64,000 nucleotides of DNA. Origin: CAWGYQ01 sp963817395. GTDB lineage: Bacteria > Acidobacteriota > Vicinamibacteria > Vicinamibacterales > CAVPJW01. Numbering within the stretch: the stretch's first letter is position 1; every line of letters begins with the position of its first letter. Shown piece by piece: positions 28,758 through 38,817 of the stretch. The notes below the pieces were generated by a model. It was not told the DNA's origin. It ran no database searches and was given only the letters and a program-made list of their open reading frames with translations. The translations under genes and the position numbers were made by a program. The DNA lies in the NCBI GenBank assembly GCA_963817395.1, contig CAWFOC010000003.1, positions 1,032,290-1,096,289 on the forward strand, in the 5' to 3' direction.

Positions 28758-28841
28758 ATGATTGAAGCCACATTCTCCGATACGGCGGAGCTCGTCGTCG
28801 CCGTGCTGCTCGTCGTGGCGATGCTCGTGGTCTTCGTATGA
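28758..28841 (+). CDS. Possible 27-residue membrane micropeptide
   Basis: ATG 28758 to TGA 28841 encodes a short acidic N-terminus (MIEATFSDTAE) followed by one hydrophobic helix (LVVAVLLVVAMLVVFV). Preceded by a purine-rich AGGTGAG. Its end overlaps a tandem duplication of about 15 bases (TCTTCGTATGACCGA twice, 28,831-28,860). Could equally be chance. Confidence 0.25.
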   Translation: MIEATFSDTAELVVAVLLVVAMLVVFV

Positions 28842-28860
28842 CCGATCTTCGTATGACCGA

Positions 28861-29787
28861 TCACTGAGACGATCGGGGATCGCTCGTGGCCAGGTAGCTC
28901 TTGCGCGCACGCGCGGTCAGTCCGGGCTTCTTCAGGCGCAGGGTCAGCTTGTGGACCTTGCCGTCGAGTGCCGCCGGTGTGAAGCCCATCACGTACTGGC
29001 TGTGGAGCTCCTGCGCCACGCGCGTAAAGGTCGTCCCAAGGTCGTCCGTCTTGTCCAGCTCGAAGAATCCGCCGCCCGTCTCGTCCGCCAGGCGCTTCAG
29101 TCCCCTGTCTGGCCGGGTCCGGACGCGTCTCACGCCGTTGAAGAAGTCGCTCTCGAGCCCGATCGCGTAGATCATCACCTCGCCGTTACGGGCTTTCTCG
29201 AGCACCTTTGCCTGTCCGACGTTGCTGCCCGTGTCTTCTCCGTCGGTGAACACCAGCACGACGCGACGCCCGGTGATGCCGGCAAGCTCGTCGATGCTGA
29301 CGTCGACGGCGTCGTAGAGCCGCGTCGGGTTCCCGAAGTCGAGATGCTTCAGCGCTTCGACGAGGGCATCGCGATCGCCGGTGAAGTCCGAGGTGAACTG
29401 GATCTTGTCGTTGAAGGCGCCCACGCGGCCGCGATCGTCCGGCAGCAAACGAATCAGGAACTGCTCGGCGGCCTGGTCCAGCAGGTCGAGATTGCCCGTC
29501 ATGCTGGCGCTCGTGTCGAGCATCACCACCACGGTGATCGGCTGCACCTCGTTGAGGAACAGCGTCAGCTCCTGGGGCTTCTCGTTATCGAGCACCTCGA
29601 AGTCCTCTTTGGTCAGGTCCGGGACGAGCCGTCCCTGGCTGTCGGTGACCGTCACGTAGAGGGGCACGATGCGCGTGCCCGACGTGAAGGTCGGAACCTG
29701 CGGATCCTGCGTGTGGACAGGAATCGGGCCCAGAAGGGCGATGACGACGAGGACGAGCCGGAGAGCCCCGGGGCGAAAGCCAGTCAT
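28861..29787 (-). CDS. Acidobacterial-type VWFA-related protein
   Basis: 308 residues. Signal peptide, then FTSGTRIVPLYVTVTDSQGR and LVPDLTKEDFEVLDNEK, the N-terminal module of VWFA-related proteins that are almost confined to Acidobacteriota. A VWA domain follows with MIDAS residues in VMLDTSASMTGN and VLVFTDGEDTGSN. Probably a secreted metal-dependent adhesion or protein-interaction module. A strong taxonomic marker for the left part of the window. Confidence 0.92.
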   Translation of the reverse strand: MTGFRPGALRLVLVVIALLGPIPVHTQDPQVPTFTSGTRIVPLYVTVTDSQGRLVPDLTKEDFEVLDNEKPQELTLFLNEVQPITVVVMLDTSASMTGNLDLLDQAAEQFLIRLLPDDRGRVGAFNDKIQFTSDFTGDRDALVEALKHLDFGNPTRLYDAVDVSIDELAGITGRRVVLVFTDGEDTGSNVGQAKVLEKARNGEVMIYAIGLESDFFNGVRRVRTRPDRGLKRLADETGGGFFELDKTDDLGTTFTRVAQELHSQYVMGFTPAALDGKVHKLTLRLKKPGLTARARKSYLATSDPRSSQ

Positions 29788-29972
29788 GCTGTCAGCTTAG
29801 CAAGGTGGCGACCCTGGGGCAATTGACGCCCCCTTTGTCGTACTGCCGGCCACGGCCATGAGGTCGACTTGACCGGTCCGAGGTCCCCCGATACACTCCA
29901 AAACCGAGATTCATTCTCACTTGAGCGTCCCGGCCGATTCTTGAGGGCGGAGCTGCGGAGCGGGCCCGCATC

Positions 29973-30770
29973 ATGCTGCAGGCATTCGTCATTACGTCGC
30001 GCGAGGGCTTGGAAGCCTTCCTGATAGTGGCGATCAGCCTGGCGTATCTGAGAAAAAGCGGGCGATCTGAGCTCGTGCCGGCCGTCCACTGGGGCATCGC
30101 GGTCTCGGTGGTCCTCAGCGTCGTCGCCGCCTTCCTGTTTCAGCGGGCGGCGAACCAGGCGCTCTGGGAAGGCGTGCTGGCCATAGCGGCCGCGGTGCTG
30201 GTGGCTACGCTGATCGTCCACATGTGGCGCCACGGCAAACGTCTCCGGGCCGAGATCGAGGGCCGTCTGCAGAGGAGTACCAGTCGGACCGGCTGGACCG
30301 CAGCGCTCGGGATCTTCGGCTTCACTCTGCTGATGATCACGCGTGAGGGTATGGAGACGGTGCTGCTGATGAGCGCGCTCCTCTTTCAAGTGCGATCCGC
30401 TGAAGTCCTCGCCGGGGCCGTTCTGGGAACGCTCGCGGCCGCCGGCGTGGCGTGGCTCTGGTCCCGTTACGGTCATCACGTGAATCTTGGCCGCTTCTTT
30501 CAGGTCACTGCGGTTTTTCTGGCGGTGTTCGTCGTTCAGCTGCTCATCTACGGTTTCCACGAGCTGACCGAGGCCAACATCCTTCCCTACAGTGAGCCGC
30601 TCCACTGGGCCTCCGAGCCGTACGGTCCTGACGGCCGGTACGGCCAGTATCTGAGCTATCTGCTCGTCCTGCTGCCGCTGTCTTGGCTCGGCCTGTCGAC
30701 GCTGCTGAGCGGGCGCCGGCGAGCCACGGCGCTCACCACCGAAAATCGACCGGTGTCCTTCGAGGCGTGA
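29973..30770 (+). CDS. FTR1-family high-affinity iron permease
   Basis: 265 residues, seven helices. Carries both REGxE iron-binding motifs: TSREGLEAFL near residue 10 and ITREGMETVLL near residue 124. Imports iron across the inner membrane, normally with a periplasmic cupredoxin/EfeO partner that is not seen here. Overlaps the next gene by four bases (GTGA). Confidence 0.92.
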   Translation: MLQAFVITSREGLEAFLIVAISLAYLRKSGRSELVPAVHWGIAVSVVLSVVAAFLFQRAANQALWEGVLAIAAAVLVATLIVHMWRHGKRLRAEIEGRLQRSTSRTGWTAALGIFGFTLLMITREGMETVLLMSALLFQVRSAEVLAGAVLGTLAAAGVAWLWSRYGHHVNLGRFFQVTAVFLAVFVVQLLIYGFHELTEANILPYSEPLHWASEPYGPDGRYGQYLSYLLVLLPLSWLGLSTLLSGRRRATALTTENRPVSFEA

Positions 30771-31825
30771 CTGCTTCGGCAGGCCGCCTCGGATATCTCG
30801 ACTGGCTTCGCGGTCTGGCCGTGCTCATCATGATCCAGGGGCACGTCCTGGACAGCTGGACGCGCGAGAGCGACCGTCTTTCCCCGCTCTTTACGCGCGC
30901 GATGGTGATCGGAGGATTTGGCGCGCCGATCTTTCTCTTCCTGGCCGGAGTCGGTGTGGTGCTCGCGGCCGAGGCTCGCACGCGTCGACTCGGCGATTCG
31001 CGCGCGGCGGCTCGAGCGGTGGCCTGGAGGGGGTGGCAGATCCTCGGCCTGGCCTTCCTGTTCCGCCTTCAGGCGTACATTCTTGGCGGGGGCGGATCGC
31101 TCAGCGGGCTGCTCAAGGTCGACATCCTCAACGTGATGGGGCCGGCCATGGCCGCCACGGCCATGCTCTGGGGAAGGCTCGAGCACGACCGGAACAGGCT
31201 GCTGGCGTTCGCACTCGTGACCGTAGCGGTGGGCGTGCTGACGCCGTCCGTCCGTACCTCGGAGTGGGTGGGCCGGCTGCCTGATCCGCTCGAGTGGTAC
31301 CTGAGGCCCGTTCCGGGCCGCACCAACTTCACGCTGTTCCCCTGGTCTGGATTCGTCACCCTGGGAGCGCTGGTCGGTGTGCTCATTCACCGTGCCCGTG
31401 CGGGGAGCGTGGAGAGCCTCCTCATGAGGGCTCTGGCCCCGGCAGGACTTTTCACGGCGCTTGGAAGCTATGGGGCTTCGTATCTTCCGAGATTCTTCGA
31501 GGGCGCCAGCTTCTGGACGAGTTCGCCGGCTTACTTCTTCCTTCGATGCGGTGTGCTGACGGCGACCGTCCCCGTCGCATGGCTGTGGTCGAACACGCTC
31601 ACGCGACCGGGCTCGTGGCGGCCGCTCGAGGTGTTCGGGCGTTCATCGCTCTTCGTCTACTGGATCCACATCGAGATGGTGTACGGCATTATTTCGACCC
31701 CGCTGCACCGCGCGTTGACGGTGGAGCGGGCAGTCATGGCTTTCGCGGTTTTCGCCGGGTTTCTCTTTGGCGTCGTCTGCGCGAAAGACGCGCTCAAGGG
31801 GCGGTGGCGCGCGGCGGCCAGCTAG
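30767..31825 (+). CDS. Membrane acyltransferase-like protein (DUF1624/HGSNAT-like)
   Basis: About 352 residues with ten predicted helices. The N-terminus YLDWLRGLAVLIMIQGHVLDSW has the conserved RGLAV...H pattern of membrane acyltransferase-3 and heparan-glucosaminide acetyltransferase-like families. The C-terminal block reads SLFVYWIHIEMVYG. GTG 30767 was chosen because it overlaps the FTR1 stop. Substrate unknown. Confidence 0.78.
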   Translation: MTASAGRLGYLDWLRGLAVLIMIQGHVLDSWTRESDRLSPLFTRAMVIGGFGAPIFLFLAGVGVVLAAEARTRRLGDSRAAARAVAWRGWQILGLAFLFRLQAYILGGGGSLSGLLKVDILNVMGPAMAATAMLWGRLEHDRNRLLAFALVTVAVGVLTPSVRTSEWVGRLPDPLEWYLRPVPGRTNFTLFPWSGFVTLGALVGVLIHRARAGSVESLLMRALAPAGLFTALGSYGASYLPRFFEGASFWTSSPAYFFLRCGVLTATVPVAWLWSNTLTRPGSWRPLEVFGRSSLFVYWIHIEMVYGIISTPLHRALTVERAVMAFAVFAGFLFGVVCAKDALKGRWRAAAS

Positions 31826-33120
31826 ACTCCCCGGGCAGCGTACTTTCGAAGGGCGGCTAGGACGCGGTCCACTTCCTGATGCAGATTGTAGACATGAGGC
31901 GAGAAGCGCAGCCCCGGTCGATTGGAGCCGCCTCGTGTCGCGCACGCGATGTGGTCGTTCTCGTAGAGCGCGTTGGCCAGCTTGCGGACGTCGAGCGATC
32001 CGGGCTGGAAGGACACGACGGTGCCTGAGCGATCGGGCGCCGGGTTCGTCCAGAGCTTCATTCCGTCCATTTTCTGGAGTCCCTGGATGAGCGCCTGCGT
32101 GAGCTCTCGAGCGCGGGCCTCGACCACCTTGCGGCCGATCTTCGTCTGAAACTTGAGCGCTTCGCCGAACGCGATGATGGCCGGCTCGTCACGCTGGCCG
32201 AACCCCTCGAACGTCTTGGAGAGCCCCGCGTCACCCGTGTACGCGCTCAAAATGCTCGGCCAGATCTTCGACTGCGTCTGTCGGTTGACGTAGAGGACTC
32301 CCACTTCCTTGGGACCGCACGGCCACTTGTGCGCGCTGCCGCTGAAGAAGTCCGGCTGCATGTCGCTCAGATCCACGTCGAAGACGCCGAAGGTCTGGGC
32401 GCCGTCAACCATCGACAGCACGCCGCGTTCGCGAGCCATGCGGCACAGTTCCTTTGCCGGCATCGGATCGCCAACCGTGCTCGTCTGATGGGTGAAGGCC
32501 AGGACGCGCGTGCGTGGGGTCATCAACTTGCTGAACTCTGCAATGTAGTACTCGTCGCCGGGATACGGGTTGACCTGCTCGACGACCCGTACCGTGAATC
32601 CGAACCGCTTGGCTTTCTCCTGCCAGGCCACATGGTTGCTCGGGTGGTTGTCCGACGAGATGATGACTTCGTCGCCTTCCCTGAGCTCCACGCCGCTCGA
32701 AACCAGGTTGTTGGCTTCGCTGGTGTTGCGGACGATGATGATCTCGTCCGGACTCGCGCGCAGGAATTCCGCCAGAAGCTTGCGGGTCGCTTCCTTGCCC
32801 TCGGTCAGCTTCGCGCGATTGTTGAACGACGGATCACGATCCATGTCCTTGGTGTTCGAGTACACCGACTCGAGCACGGGAGCAGATGAGGGACAGAGGT
32901 TCGCAGCGTTCATGATGGCGAGATTCGGCGCCAGGACGAACTGCTCGCGCACCGTGGTCCAATAGGCCTCGGTCGGCGTCTCGGGCGGCGGCGCCAGGAC
33001 AGACACATTCCGCCAGGCCAGCGCGCGTTCGGGCACGAGCGTCGCGGTTCCCCCGAGGGCCATCAGACGTGCGAATTGACGCCGGCTGAGAGCGGTTCGG
33101 TTTTCTTCTCGAGTTGACAT
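31822..33120 (-). CDS. Tat-exported class V aminotransferase (isopenicillin-N-epimerase-like)
   Basis: 432 residues from ATG 33120. Twin-arginine signal SRRQFARLMALGG. PLP-binding fold with Lys in FSGSAHKWPCGPKEVGVLY and an Asp in SMVDGAQTFGVFDVDL. Such Tat-dependent PLP enzymes act on amines or sulfur amino acids in the periplasm; the substrate here is unknown. Tail-to-tail overlap with the acyltransferase-like gene. Confidence 0.88.
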   Translation of the reverse strand: MSTREENRTALSRRQFARLMALGGTATLVPERALAWRNVSVLAPPPETPTEAYWTTVREQFVLAPNLAIMNAANLCPSSAPVLESVYSNTKDMDRDPSFNNRAKLTEGKEATRKLLAEFLRASPDEIIIVRNTSEANNLVSSGVELREGDEVIISSDNHPSNHVAWQEKAKRFGFTVRVVEQVNPYPGDEYYIAEFSKLMTPRTRVLAFTHQTSTVGDPMPAKELCRMARERGVLSMVDGAQTFGVFDVDLSDMQPDFFSGSAHKWPCGPKEVGVLYVNRQTQSKIWPSILSAYTGDAGLSKTFEGFGQRDEPAIIAFGEALKFQTKIGRKVVEARARELTQALIQGLQKMDGMKLWTNPAPDRSGTVVSFQPGSLDVRKLANALYENDHIACATRGGSNRPGLRFSPHVYNLHQEVDRVLAALRKYAARGV

Positions 33121-33485
33121 GGCGCGTCCTTCGATGTGGCGGCTCCGAGGGCCGCTGTCGCAGGTGATGGTAACGCATCTTGTCGATCGGCCCCGTTCCC
33201 AACTCGCCCTGCCAGCCCGGAATGGTTGCGGCGGCCCTATTTGGGTCATACAACCTATAGAATGACCGACTGATCAGCTGCCCAGCACGGTCGCTCCGAA
33301 TAGCATGGCCAATTCCTTGTTCCTCAATGAGATAGGGCTGTCTTTCGTGACTGGATGGATTCTCCAGGGCTCCGGGCGAGTCCAAAAAACCGTTGAGATT
33401 GTGAAAGAGGGGCCGGGAATTCGCTGCTGATCGAGGCTGGAACGGTCGCCTGTGGGGTTGTTCCGCCAGGAGTCCCCGGAGAGCC
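33121..33485. other. Intergenic region, no gene recognised
   Basis: About 365 bases between the aminotransferase start and the DGQHR gene. It is less GC-rich than its neighbours and shows no clear ORF or RNA gene; it presumably holds promoters for both flanking genes. Confidence 0.4.
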
Positions 33486-33965
33486 ATGATTAACGTTGCC
33501 GCCATTCGGATGCAGCAGTTCGGCGTGCAGTTCTACCAAGCATCTTTGACGGCCAGCGATATCGATAAGCTGGTTCGTTTCGAGGTTCTGAGCTACGGCG
33601 AGCAAAGTCATCCGCCCGTCCGCGGCGGAAAACGGCGCGCTGTGGCGCCCAAGATTCTGTTAACTGGGATCTCCTCGAACGGCGAATCGCGTCGAGCGAG
33701 AAGGCCTATCAGCGCCACATCATCCGGCGCAAGATCGACGAGCTCGTCCAGTACAACTACGAGCAGTGCCGTCAGGCGCGTGATCTTCCATCCATTCCCG
33801 GCGCCGTGATCATCTCCTGTGACGAACCCCTGAAGTTCGAGCCCATCAGCGATGACTCGGCGCTGGGCACGTTGCGCGTCCCCGAGCGCGAGGGCATTCT
33901 TCGGGCCATCGACGGCCAGCACCGGCTTCTGGCGCTCCACGCGGATATCGACCGTTTTGCCGACA
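33486..33965 (+). pseudogene. DGQHR-domain protein, 5' part, frameshifted and cut at a junction
   Basis: N-terminal half of a DGQHR-domain protein (a family related to DndB/DNA-modification and restriction-linked proteins). INVAAIRMQQFGVQFYQASL starts at ATG 33486, with GGAG just upstream. One base is lost near 33,658-33,662; after it the frame reads NWDLLERRIASSEKAYQRH, GAVIISCDEPLKFEP and the signature LRAIDGQHRLLALHADIDRF. Then, in frame, the sequence becomes an unrelated metallohydrolase. The missing C-terminal half is normally about 200 residues. Confidence 0.8.
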
Positions 33966-33970
33966 GTCAG
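33945..33970. other. Junction between acidobacterial and alphaproteobacterial sequence
   Basis: Upstream of about 33,962 the protein is DGQHR; downstream (DSQTDTLFLADLLF) it is a quinoprotein-associated zinc hydrolase. Gene content, codon use and taxonomy all change here. The frame happens to stay open across the join, giving one ORF (33,806-34,318). Confidence 0.75.
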
Positions 33971-34318
33971 ACCGACACGCTGTTCCTTGCCGATCTCCTG
34001 TTCTCCGTGCATGTGCCGACGCTCGATGGGTCGATCAAAGGCTGGCTCACGCTGCTCGACAGCCTGAAAGACCGCAAGGCCGCGCGCGTGGTGCCGGGCC
34101 ACGGGCCACATGCCATGGAACTGCCCGGAGCGCTGGTGCCCGAGCAAGACTATCTCTCCACCATCACCACGGACGTTCGTGGCCTGATCAAAGAGGGAAA
34201 AACCCTGGAAGATGCGGTCAAAGTCGCCGGCATGTCGCAGCGCGATAAATGGAAACTTTTCGACTACTACCACGCGAGAAATGTCACTGCGGCCTTCGCC
34301 GAACTCGAATGGGAGTGA
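33966..34318 (+). CDS. Quinoprotein relay system zinc metallohydrolase, 3' fragment
   Basis: C-terminal part of a metallo-beta-lactamase-fold hydrolase. Metal-ligand blocks are LFLADLLFSVHVPTLDGS and VVPGHGPHAMELPG. The N-terminal domain with the HxHxDH motif is missing at the junction. In methylotrophs these hydrolases sit with PQQ-dehydrogenase genes and a SoxYZ-like carrier, which is indeed next at 34,353. Confidence 0.85.
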
Positions 34319-34352
34319 TATAGTGGCTTCAAGGATCCAAGGAGATCGGGCC

Positions 34353-35176
34353 ATGACCCAGTCCGCCAGCACGTTCGGACGGTTGCTTCTACTCGGGCGC
34401 GGTTGCCGCTGTAACCATGCTCTCCTCTTCGTTATTTGGCGGTGGCCGAGGAAGATAGCTGGCCGAGCCTGCGGCAGTCGGCCTTCGGCGATCGCGCCAT
34501 CGCCGAGGACGGCATGGTTATCCTCGACGCGCCGCAATCGGCGGAGGATGCTGCCATAGTCCCGCTTACGGTTCGGGTACCGCCCTCGGTGTCGCAAAGA
34601 CTGAAATCGCTTACCCTCTTCATCGACAAGAATCCGAATCCGCTGGTGGCCAAGATCAATTTTGGTCCCGCTGCCGGCACAGGTGGCGAGCGCAGCTTCT
34701 CCACGCGGGTCCGCATCGACAATTTCTCTTACGTGCGCGCGGTGCTCGAGACCGAGGATGGCAATCTGCACATCGCCAACAAATTCGTGGCGGCGGCGGG
34801 CGGCTGTGCTGCGATGCAGGCGAAGGATCCGGATTCGGAAACCGTCGATCTCGGCAAGACGCTGGTGAAGACGTTCCCGCCCGCGCTTGATGCGAACCCG
34901 ATCTGGTCGGGTCAGGTGATGATCAAGCACCCGAACAGCAATGGGATGCAGCTCAACATCAACACGGCAGAGTTCATCCCGGCGCGGTTCGTCAAGGATG
35001 TGGTGGTGAAACGCGGCGGCGAGCTCGTGTTCCAGATGGAGAGCACGTTCTCGATCTCGACCAACCCGAATTTCCGCTTCACCTTCGGCAAGGGCGCGAG
35101 CAACAATCTCGACGTCGCCATCACCGATACGGACGGGAGGGTGTTCACGGCGCAGTCCACCCCGAGTGGATCGTAG
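34353..35176 (+). CDS. Quinoprotein dehydrogenase-associated SoxYZ-like carrier, frameshifted signal peptide
   Basis: About 270 residues. ATG 34353 has AAGGAG at 34339-34344. The signal peptide (TFGRLLLLGAVAAVTMLSSS) is broken by two single-base shifts near 34,395 and 34,435. The mature protein runs in one frame from EEDSWPSLRQSAFGDR to the stop at 35,176, with a SoxY-like half (IPLTVRVPPSV region) and a SoxZ-like half (KHPNSNGMQLN, FRFTFGKGA). Presumed periplasmic carrier in the PQQ-dehydrogenase relay. Confidence 0.85.
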
Positions 35177-35449
35177 TTACTGCGCCTGCTTCTTGCTCAT
35201 GTAGAACACGGCCGCCTGATCGAGGAATTGTTCCGGCTTCTTGAGGAACACGATCTTGGCCTCCTCGTTGCCGAAACAATAGGTCTTGCCGTCGAGCATC
35301 GCGTTGATCGAACAATCGGTCTTGATTTCCTTGCCCAAGGCCAGGCCCATGGTGCAGAGACCGTCGAACTCACCATCGGGCTCGGCGAGAATCGCCGCGG
35401 AGCCAAACACAATGGCAATGGCAACGGCGGAAAGCAGACCAAGTCTCAT
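35177..35449 (-). CDS. Secreted YHS-like domain protein
   Basis: 90 residues with signal peptide (ending ILAEPDGEF). Core pattern CTMGLALGKEIKTDCS, GKTYCFGNEEAKIVFLKKPE matches the small YHS fold with paired cysteines. Its stop abuts the SoxYZ-like stop, and similar genes accompany PQQ methanol dehydrogenase loci. Likely a periplasmic metal-binding accessory. Confidence 0.75.
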   Translation of the reverse strand: MRLGLLSAVAIAIVFGSAAILAEPDGEFDGLCTMGLALGKEIKTDCSINAMLDGKTYCFGNEEAKIVFLKKPEQFLDQAAVFYMSKKQAQ

Positions 35450-35618
35450 CCTTGTCTCCTTGGCAATTGATCAATTTTAGGGGGATCCCGCGCCGCGCCA
35501 GAATCGGCATGAAATTCGACCAAAAGCTCGTGCGGCGGGTTCCGCCGGAAATGCTGATTGCGCAACCGCTTGCTGTTCAAACTGAGGGGGTTAGCCGTCG
35601 TAGGCCCAAAGGTAAGCG

Positions 35619-38600
35619 ATGACGAGGGACATAAGAAGAAGGTCAGTGCAGCGCCAGCTATATTGCAGGCGCTTCTTGCTCACCAAACGACGTCAATGCT
35701 GTCTCGCAGGCATCGAGATCGCTCTGAACGAGGCTGCGCGCGAGCAGGAAAAGAAGGTCTTCAACAGATCGCCGACTTACAAGCTTCGGCGCATGCTCGC
35801 ATGTCACGGCTGCTTAACGCTTCTCCGGCGGTGATCTATAGCCGTCGGGCGTCGGGCGACTACGAGCCGACCTTCGTCAGCGAGAGCATCACAAGGTTGT
35901 TTGGCGTTACGCCCGCGGAATATTTCGGCAACCCTTACCTGTGGAAGGAACGAGCCCACCCCGACGATATACCGCGTATCGCGGCATGGATTGAGGAGAC
36001 CTTCACGAGCGACGACCGCTCAATCGAATATCGCTACCGGCGGAATGACGGCACCTATTGCTGGGTCAACGACCGGCAGCACATCATCTACGACAGTGAC
36101 GGCAAACCGATCGAGATCGTTGGATCGTGGAGCGACGTCACGGCGCGCAAGGAAGCGGAGGCAGACGGGAAGCCGCGCGCTAGCTCAGCTTGCCTTGTTG
36201 CTCGGGGCTGCGCCTGTCGGTGATTTACAGCTTCAGGGCGAGTGGTGATTTCTCGCCCACGTTCGTGAGCGCCAATATCCGAAACATGCTGGGCTACGGG
36301 CCCGATGAATATTTGCAGCACGCGGATTTCTGGCGGAGTCACGTGCATCCGGACGATCTCGACGAGGTGGAAGCAAAACAGAGTGAATTGTTCAGGACCG
36401 GAGAGCACCTTGCCGAATACCGCTTCCGGAAGAAGGACGGCACCTATTGCTGGGTGAGCGACGAGCAGCATCTCATTCGCGACCAGCAGGGGCAGCCGGC
36501 CGAAGTGGTCGGCTCCTGGAGCGATATCGATGCGAGGAAGGCGGCGGAGATCGCCTTTCAGGAGGCTCAGCTCGAGCTTGAGCGCGCCACGCAAGCGGCC
36601 CTCGAAGCCAATGAGGCCAAGAGCATCTTCCTCGCCAATATGAGCCATGAGATCAGGACGCCGATGAATGCGATCATCGGTCTTTCGCATCTGGCTTTGA
36701 AGACCGAGCTGATGCCGCGCCAGCGCGACTATCTGATGAAGATCAAGAACTCAGGACAGCATCTCCTCGGCATCATCAACGACATTCTCGATTTCTCGAA
36801 GATTGAGGCCGGCAAGCTTCTGGTCGAAACGATCGACTTCGATCTGGACAAAGTGCTGGAGAATGTCGGGAGCTTGATGTCGGAAAAGGCTTCCGCCAAA
36901 GGCCTGGAGTTGATCTTCGAGGTGGATCCGGATGTTTCACCGCACTTCCGCGGCGACCCGTTGCGGCTCGGGCAGATCCTGATCAATTTCTGCAACAACG
37001 CGGTGAAATTCACCGAGACCGGCGAGATCGTGGTTCGCGTCCAGGCGCTGGAGGATAGTCCGGACAATCAGCTTGTGGCGTTCTCGGTCAGCGACACCGG
37101 CATCGGCCTCAACGAGGCACAGATCGATCGGCTGTTCCAGGCCTTCGAACAGGCCGACGCCTCGACCACCCGCAAATATGGCGGGACCGGGCTGGGCCTT
37201 GCCATCTCCAAGCGATTGACAGAGCTGATGGGCGGCGATGTCTCGGTGACGAGCGAGCCCGGCAAGGGCAGTACGTTCCGCTTCACGGTGCGGCTCGGCA
37301 AGGGGTCGGTGGTGCCTCGCTCGCGACTGCTGCAATCGGACTTGCGGGGCCGCAGAGTCATCATCATCGACGACAATTCACATGCGCGCGCCGTGCTCTC
37401 GAACATGCTGATCAATTTGAGTTTCGTGGCCGACGAGGCCGCCTCTGGCGAAGAAGCGATCCTCATGATTCGCGATGCAGCCCGGGCCGGGGAACCGTAT
37501 GAGATCGCCTTTGTCGATTGGCAGATGCCAAGCCTCAATGGCGTGGAGACCGGCAAGCGTATTCTCGCCCTGCCCGATCTTCCGGTCACGCCGCATCTCG
37601 TCATGGTCACAGCTTATGGCCGCGAGGAGGTGCTGCGCCAGGCCGAGGATAGCGGCTTTGAGAGTGTGCTGATCAAGCCTGTGACGTCCTCGATCCTGTT
37701 TGATGCGGTGATCGGCGCGCTTGGCGGCAGCGCGAACGGCAAGGAGGCGGCACAAGCCGCGCCGTCTTTCCAGCTCGACCGCATGCGGGGAACGCGCATC
37801 CTCCTGGTCGAGGACAATGAAATCAATCGCGAGGTCGCGTTGGGGCAACTCGAGGAGGCCGAAGCCTTCGTCGATATCGCGGAAAATGGCAAGGCCGCGC
37901 TCAGACTGATCGGGGCGAACGACTATGACGCCGTGCTCATGGACATGCAGATGCCGGTGATGGACGGTATCGAGGCGACAAGGGCGATCAGGGCCGATCC
38001 GCGCTTTGCGGACCTCCCAATTATCGCCATGACGGCCAATGCAATGGCATCGGACCGGGAGCTATGTTTGGAAGCGGGCATGAACGATCATATCGCCAAG
38101 CCGATCGATCCCGACCAATTGTTCGGCGTGCTGCTGCGTTGGATCAAGCATAATGGTGACGCCGCCGTGGATGGAACGGCAATTGCGCGCCCACCCGCAC
38201 CGCCACCTCCGATCGATATCGTTATTCCCGGCGTCGATGTGCGATCCGGCCTTAGGCGAACCGGCAGCAATGCCAAGCGCTACAAAACCCTGCTCAGCCG
38301 CTTCGCGCAGCAAGAGGCGGGCGCGGTGGATACAATGCGAACCGCGCTTGCCATGGGCGATGCCGCAACCGCCGAGCGCGCGGCGCACTCCTTGAAGGGC
38401 GCCGCCGGCACGCTGGGGGCGGCAGCCTTGTCGAGCATTGCCGGCGAAGCAGAGACGGCGATCAGGCTCGGACAGCGCGCGGACGACGTGTTGAAATCTC
38501 TCGCGGTCGCCTTGGCGCGGGTCGTCGATGGCATTCACGCCGCGCTGCCGGAAACCAGCGAAGCCGATAGTGGGGTGCCAGCTTCCGACCCCGCAACGGT

Positions 38601-38817
38601 CGTGGAACCGCTCGCGAGGTTGAAGCGTCTCCTTGAGAATGACGATGGCGAGGCGGCAGACTTTATGATTGAGACGCAGAGCCGCCTGGCTCGGGTGCTG
38701 CGCCCCGACGAACTGAAGACATTGAGCGACCGCGTCGGCAATTTCGATTTCGAGTCCGCTCTGAAATGCCTCTCGGGAATTGCCGAGCGCCTGTCCTTAA
38801 ACCTTGAGAGTCAGTGA
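35619..38817 (+). CDS. Hybrid sensor histidine kinase (PAS-PAS-HisKA-HATPase-REC-REC-HPt), frameshifted N-terminus
   Basis: Cytoplasmic multidomain phosphorelay kinase. PAS 1 is at about 35,820-36,160 and PAS 2 at 36,215-36,560; they are near-duplicates sharing DGTYCWV and VGSWSD. HisKA has phospho-His in NMSHEIRTPMNAII, and HATPase has DTGIGLNEAQID and GGTGLGLAISKRL. REC 1 (FVDWQMPSLNG), REC 2 (LMDMQMPVMDG) and HPt (AAHSLKGAAGTLG) follow. Frames change near 35,757, 36,165 and 36,205, so the start is uncertain. From 36,215 the ORF is intact. Overlaps the cyclase gene, its probable output. Confidence 0.88.
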
